Assembly: GCF_051400755.1 (NCBI RefSeq) | Contig: NZ_JBLFFL010000003.1 | Span: 62,001 to 126,000, forward strand | DNA: 64,000 nt | Direction: 5' to 3' | Origin: Parapedobacter sp051400755 | GTDB taxonomy: Bacteria; Bacteroidota; Bacteroidia; Sphingobacteriales; Sphingobacteriaceae | In this document: positions 62,101 to 64,000 of the stretch, piece after piece | Layout of the letters: each line of letters starts with the position of its first letter | How positions within the stretch are numbered: the stretch's first letter is position 1 | The notes under the pieces: generated by a model | Seen by the model: only the letters and a program-made list of their open reading frames with translations | Told to the model about the DNA's origin: nothing | Databases searched by the model: none | Made by a program: the position numbers and the translations under genes

Positions 62101-62365
62101 CATTCAGCCCATTGGTGGGCATACGTTGCGGTATGTAGCCCACATACGTTACCAGTATGGTATCGGTATCCACAGAGACCATGATCCGGAAACGGCCTTC
62201 GGCATCCGCCGTAGCCGACCCGCCATACCGCATTGAGCGGACATTGGCACCACCAAGCAGTGCACGCTCTTCTGCCGACCTCACGGTGCCCGTTATTATC
62301 TGCTGGGAAAATGCCGCGGCCACAGCAAAGCATAAGAATAGTATCAATAATAGGGTTGATTTCAT
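59165..62365 (-). CDS. SusC/RagA-family TonB-dependent transporter
   Basis: 1,066 residues. Signal 'MKSTLLLILFLCFAVAAAFSQ', carboxypeptidase-regulatory-like domain (about 22-105, 'ITGTVRSAEERALLGGANVRS'), plug ('GVATIESDETPLIVVDNFPYEGDINSINPNDIESITVLRDAAAASIWGARAGNGVIVITTK') and a 22-strand barrel ending 'RTVALGVQLDF'. Takes up ligands with TonB energy. Lies between TlpA and SusD, which differs from the usual polysaccharide utilisation locus with hydrolases. Third gene position in a TlpA-SusC-SusD transcript. Confidence 0.95.
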   Translation of the reverse strand: MKSTLLLILFLCFAVAAAFSQQIITGTVRSAEERALLGGANVRSMRYGGSATADAEGRFRIMVSVDTDTILVTYVGYIPQRMPTNGLNGSESIEIHLETDASALEEVIINTGYYEVPKERATGSFMHIDNELLNRSVGPNVLQRLEGIAPGVQFVNAGGTSPADIRVRGVATIESDETPLIVVDNFPYEGDINSINPNDIESITVLRDAAAASIWGARAGNGVIVITTKQGRYNQAAKISFNSNFTMGEKPDLFYSQSWLPGATVMEIEKELFERGHYAEEPRTPIPGYVEWLIKHRDGLVGDAELARQEGLMRSTDVRTEAMRHLYRGEAHQQYALNISGGGERYRYYLSSGYDQNRGVLVGNSNNRLNINLQNTFRPIDGLEVTAGIWYAQQRAASNGLSLGSLDPAAAQQVSTYVRLADDDGNARAIPQERRLAYYDAAMGEGLLDWHYRPLDELRLADNTSSGNEYRLNAALRYSFLDHFNLNVTYQYLQSSSTNENYYDADSYFVRNMVNRFTQADGSLVVPHGAILDGGRNAVGRSQSGRAQLNYSRDFGSDHSVTALAGAEIREAISESSPGYRIYNFDREVLTGTATYNYNQSYPVRPSGSSRLPTPPTGLTHYTDRYLSYFGNAAYTYADRYTLSGSLRWDGSNLFGVKTNQKGVPLWSIGGSWNMSKESFYGLHEILPYLRLRATYGSAGNVNKQVSVFPVVRFTTNSTTGLPVANVQSVGNPSLRWEQVNTLNFGLDFASRNNRIQGNVEYYVKHAEDLIGEDYMAPSTGINSAARLSNQINYANLRTHGWDVQVTTRNLTGALKWQTDFQFSYVQNRVTHFNIGDVPTIGTYFTNPPPVIGRSRDVVYALPWYGLDHETGYPVMYSDGVRTDDYEAFYGSHSADELVVAGVAVPPYYGSVRNTLGWRGIELGVNIVFRAGYVFRRRSMFSGQEFFGNAGYHMDYFKRWLQPGDELRTDVPAYASAYTPYADAVYRDSEVLVTKGDQIRLQDVTIGYTLNVNRRRSFPLQSIRLYAYTRNLGILWRSNDNGIDPDFKDAEYPAPRTVALGVQLDF

Positions 62366-62376
62366 TTCAAGATGGT

Positions 62377-63048
62377 TTAGTTGTTGGCAATAGGTTGTTC
62401 AGGCTGATTTTCCATATCCACATGCTCGCCGTTGATGACCTTGGCGATGTTTTCGGCAGTGATATCTTCATACTGCGGAATAGCCAGCAGTTTGCCCTCA
62501 TGTATCCACACGGTGCCGAAGGCCGTCACATAGCGCGAAAAAGCGATGCCGTGCAGTGCAGGGTCGTTCACGATCGAATACCGGGTCCATTGATGCTTTT
62601 CCATGAAGGCTACAGCCCGGCGTTCGCTGTCGAACGCCTGCACTGGGATAACCGCCAGTTCAGCCTGAAATGCCGAATCTCTTATTGCATCCAGCTTATT
62701 GAGCGACTCCAGGCAAGGCTTGCACCACGTGGCCCAGAAATCCAATATGATCAGCTTCTTATCCCGGTAATCATTGAGTGTAATGGTATCCTTCCTTTCT
62801 GGATGGTTCACCACCTGCAGCGGCAGGTGCCACAAGGCTTCGGGGATGGTATCCCCGATTTGCAAGGGCTTGATACTATCCGAGGAAATACCCGACAGCA
62901 CAGGCCCCGAGGGCTCGGGGCGCTGTGCGTGGGCTTCTGCACACATGAAAGAAACTACAGCCAAGAGACTGATATGTCGTATGTCGAGATGTTTGAGTAT
63001 ATGTTTGGTTAGGGCATAGTATACCCCTAAGCGTAAATTTTGCTTCAT
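62377..63048 (-). CDS. TlpA-like thiol-disulfide oxidoreductase
   Basis: 223 residues with signal segment ('HISLLAVVSFMCAEAHAQ'). Thioredoxin fold with WCKPC (Cys109, Cys112) in 'ILDFWATWCKPCLESLNKLDAI' and a cis-Pro region 'IVNDPALHGIAFSRYV'. Periplasmic, TlpA/ResA class. First gene of the operon, 11 bases before susC. With MauE nearby it gives two thiol-redox proteins around one SusCD pair. Confidence 0.9.
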   Translation of the reverse strand: MKQNLRLGVYYALTKHILKHLDIRHISLLAVVSFMCAEAHAQRPEPSGPVLSGISSDSIKPLQIGDTIPEALWHLPLQVVNHPERKDTITLNDYRDKKLIILDFWATWCKPCLESLNKLDAIRDSAFQAELAVIPVQAFDSERRAVAFMEKHQWTRYSIVNDPALHGIAFSRYVTAFGTVWIHEGKLLAIPQYEDITAENIAKVINGEHVDMENQPEQPIANN

Positions 63049-63822
63049 TAGATATTGGTAGTTAACGGTTTAAGAAAAATTGTTTCAAAAACCGGCCTCC
63101 AACGCCGAAGAAATTTCCATGAAAGTTGGAAGTATGAAAAAAAGCGTCTACTTTTAGCTATTGCGAATTGACTGAAAATAAACACCTTCTCCAACCTGAA
63201 CTAAAACGGATTTATCCTTTCAGCATTGGGGTCGGTGGCAGCAGAGGAAGAGGCTTTTTATTGGCCGTGCTTCGGGGTTTGGCTTTTTAGGCCTCTCTCC
63301 TACGCGCTTCCGTCGGCTGCTTCGTTTTCGGCTAGCCCTATTCGGGACCGCATATAACGTTCTTTGTAAGGATACGCTGCACAAACCGTAGCCGCACCTC
63401 GTTGAGGCGGGATTCGGCATTTTGGTTTTGGTTTAAAATCGTTCTTTTCATAATCAATGTGGTTATGATATGAACGATGTTGGTCTCGAAGTGTAATAGG
63501 CACCACTTGAAATAAGCAAGGGGCAGCCGCACACCTTAGGCCCGAGGGTGACCAACCCAGTAGTCCCTAAGTCTTCACGAGACTCACGAGAGCACATTTT
63601 CCACCTAAAGCTGACGTGCAGCCACCCACATGCTATATGACAAAAGTAGGAAACTTTTTCAAAGCATGGGGCGATCACACGGTTCCCTCGGTGGAAATTG
63701 GTCGTTTACGGACCGAGAAAACATCGTTCATCAAGGCAAAATTGCCGTGATTATCAATCGCTGAAACAAATATAAGAACAATGTTCTAAACCCCCAAATA
63801 TTTGGTGGTTAAATTTTTATTT
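63049..63822. other. 774-base region with no supported gene
   Basis: Several short minus-strand frames occur at 63220-63532, none with a family match, ribosome site or signal. The segment 63338-63451 could encode a 37-residue basic peptide 'MKRTILNQNQNAESRLNEVR...' but lacks support. The last 60 bases hold the dyads upstream of the XRE gene. Promoter of the tlpA-susCD operon is expected at the left side; no exact box seen. Confidence 0.6.
63775..63810 (+). promoter_or_regulatory. Two dyads in the promoter of the XRE-type regulator
   Basis: AGAACAATGTTCT (63775-63787), 5-base arms around AAT, and directly after it a 22-base dyad (63789-63810) centred on CCAAATATTTGG with one mismatched pair. 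Both end 12 bases before the ATG at 63823. Paired operators like these are typical of autoregulated XRE repressors. Confidence 0.55.
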
Positions 63823-64000
63823 ATGACCGAGATTTATCAGACAAAAGCTATCTTTCGAATAGAATATGAATTAATATTAAATGTAAAGGCATTCCGTGAC
63901 AAAAGAGGATGGTCCCAGGAGGTTCTGAGTGGTAAAATGCTTCTTGCCGTCAATTTTGTCGGCAAATGCGAATCTTTGGATCAGCCAGAGAAATATAATT
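63823..64000 (+). CDS. XRE-family HTH regulator (partial, cut by window end)
   Basis: First 59 codons only. 'ALILNVKAFRDKRGWSQEVLSGKMLLAVNFVGKCES'-like sequence gives an XRE helix-turn-helix: helix ending 'FRDKRGWSQEVLSGKM', turn, then recognition part 'LAVNFVGKCES'. Continues beyond the window. Possibly autoregulated through the upstream dyads. Confidence 0.65.
   Translation, partial: MTEIYQTKAIFRIEYELILNVKAFRDKRGWSQEVLSGKMLLAVNFVGKCESLDQPEKYN

Noticed and set aside
63338..63532. Short minus-strand frame encoding a basic 37-residue peptide
   Set aside because: No ribosome site, signal or homologue that I recognise, and it overlaps other equally weak frames.
1..64000. tRNA or rRNA genes
   Set aside because: I saw no cloverleaf or rRNA-like conserved segments on either strand; a covariance search would be needed to exclude them fully.

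Overview
The window looks like a chromosomal segment of a Bacteroidota member, most likely Sphingobacteriaceae (Parapedobacter/Sphingobacterium-like). Evidence: a SusC/SusD pair, a TamL-type assembly lipoprotein, tandem FtsX/MacB-core permeases, DUF6266 and DUF5675 genes, several TAnnTTTG promoter boxes, and almost no Shine-Dalgarno sequences. GC is roughly 50% except in part of the polysaccharide locus. Genus is inference.

Layout. 1-6.4 kb (minus): RND efflux pump cut by the window edge, its adaptor, then a gluconate kinase/permease pair. 6.6-11.9 kb: small exported membrane protein, TamL divergent from an rRNA/tRNA methyltransferase, a DinB/YfiT-like protein, a DUF4287/DUF5655 protein and a broken acyltransferase. 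12-18.7 kb: two large FtsX-type permeases, an SDR and an NAD-dependent epimerase. 18.7-23.5 kb: Ku, a porin-like protein, a single-domain response regulator and topoisomerase IV subunit A. 23.5-24.2 kb: gene-free repeat cluster. 24.2-25.3 kb: outer-membrane protein plus lipoprotein.

25.6-46.9 kb is one exopolysaccharide/capsule locus, all on the plus strand: priming transferase, PHP phosphatase, Wza, Wzc, GDP-fucose synthesis (fcl, gmd), Wzx flippase, pyruvyl transferase, six glycosyltransferases, Wzy polymerase, two acyltransferases and Wzi. Order and content fit Wzx/Wzy-dependent export. The middle (about 33.1-39.3 kb) is clearly AT-richer, as expected for a swapped-in serotype-specific part.

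46.9-54.2 kb is a phage-derived or phage-like island: beta-helix tailspike-like protein, small phage protein, two tiny membrane proteins with strong Shine-Dalgarno sites, a DUF5675 endopeptidase-like protein, two DUF6266 paralogues and an excisionase-type HTH protein. A LecA-like lectin and an Rpn-family nuclease sit inside on the opposite strand. Nested inverted repeats lie in its intergenic space.

54.3-64 kb: a LytTR membrane regulator, an unknown protein, a Crp-like regulator, MauE and a small two-cysteine exported protein. These converge on a TlpA-SusC-SusD operon and suggest a thiol-redox-linked uptake or secretion module. The window ends in an XRE-type regulator with two upstream dyads.

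Most unusual: a dispersed family of intergenic nested hairpins (6.4, 23.5-23.95 and 51.3-51.7 kb) with conserved cores but different, compensating stems, and the MauE/TlpA/SusCD/two-cysteine protein grouping.
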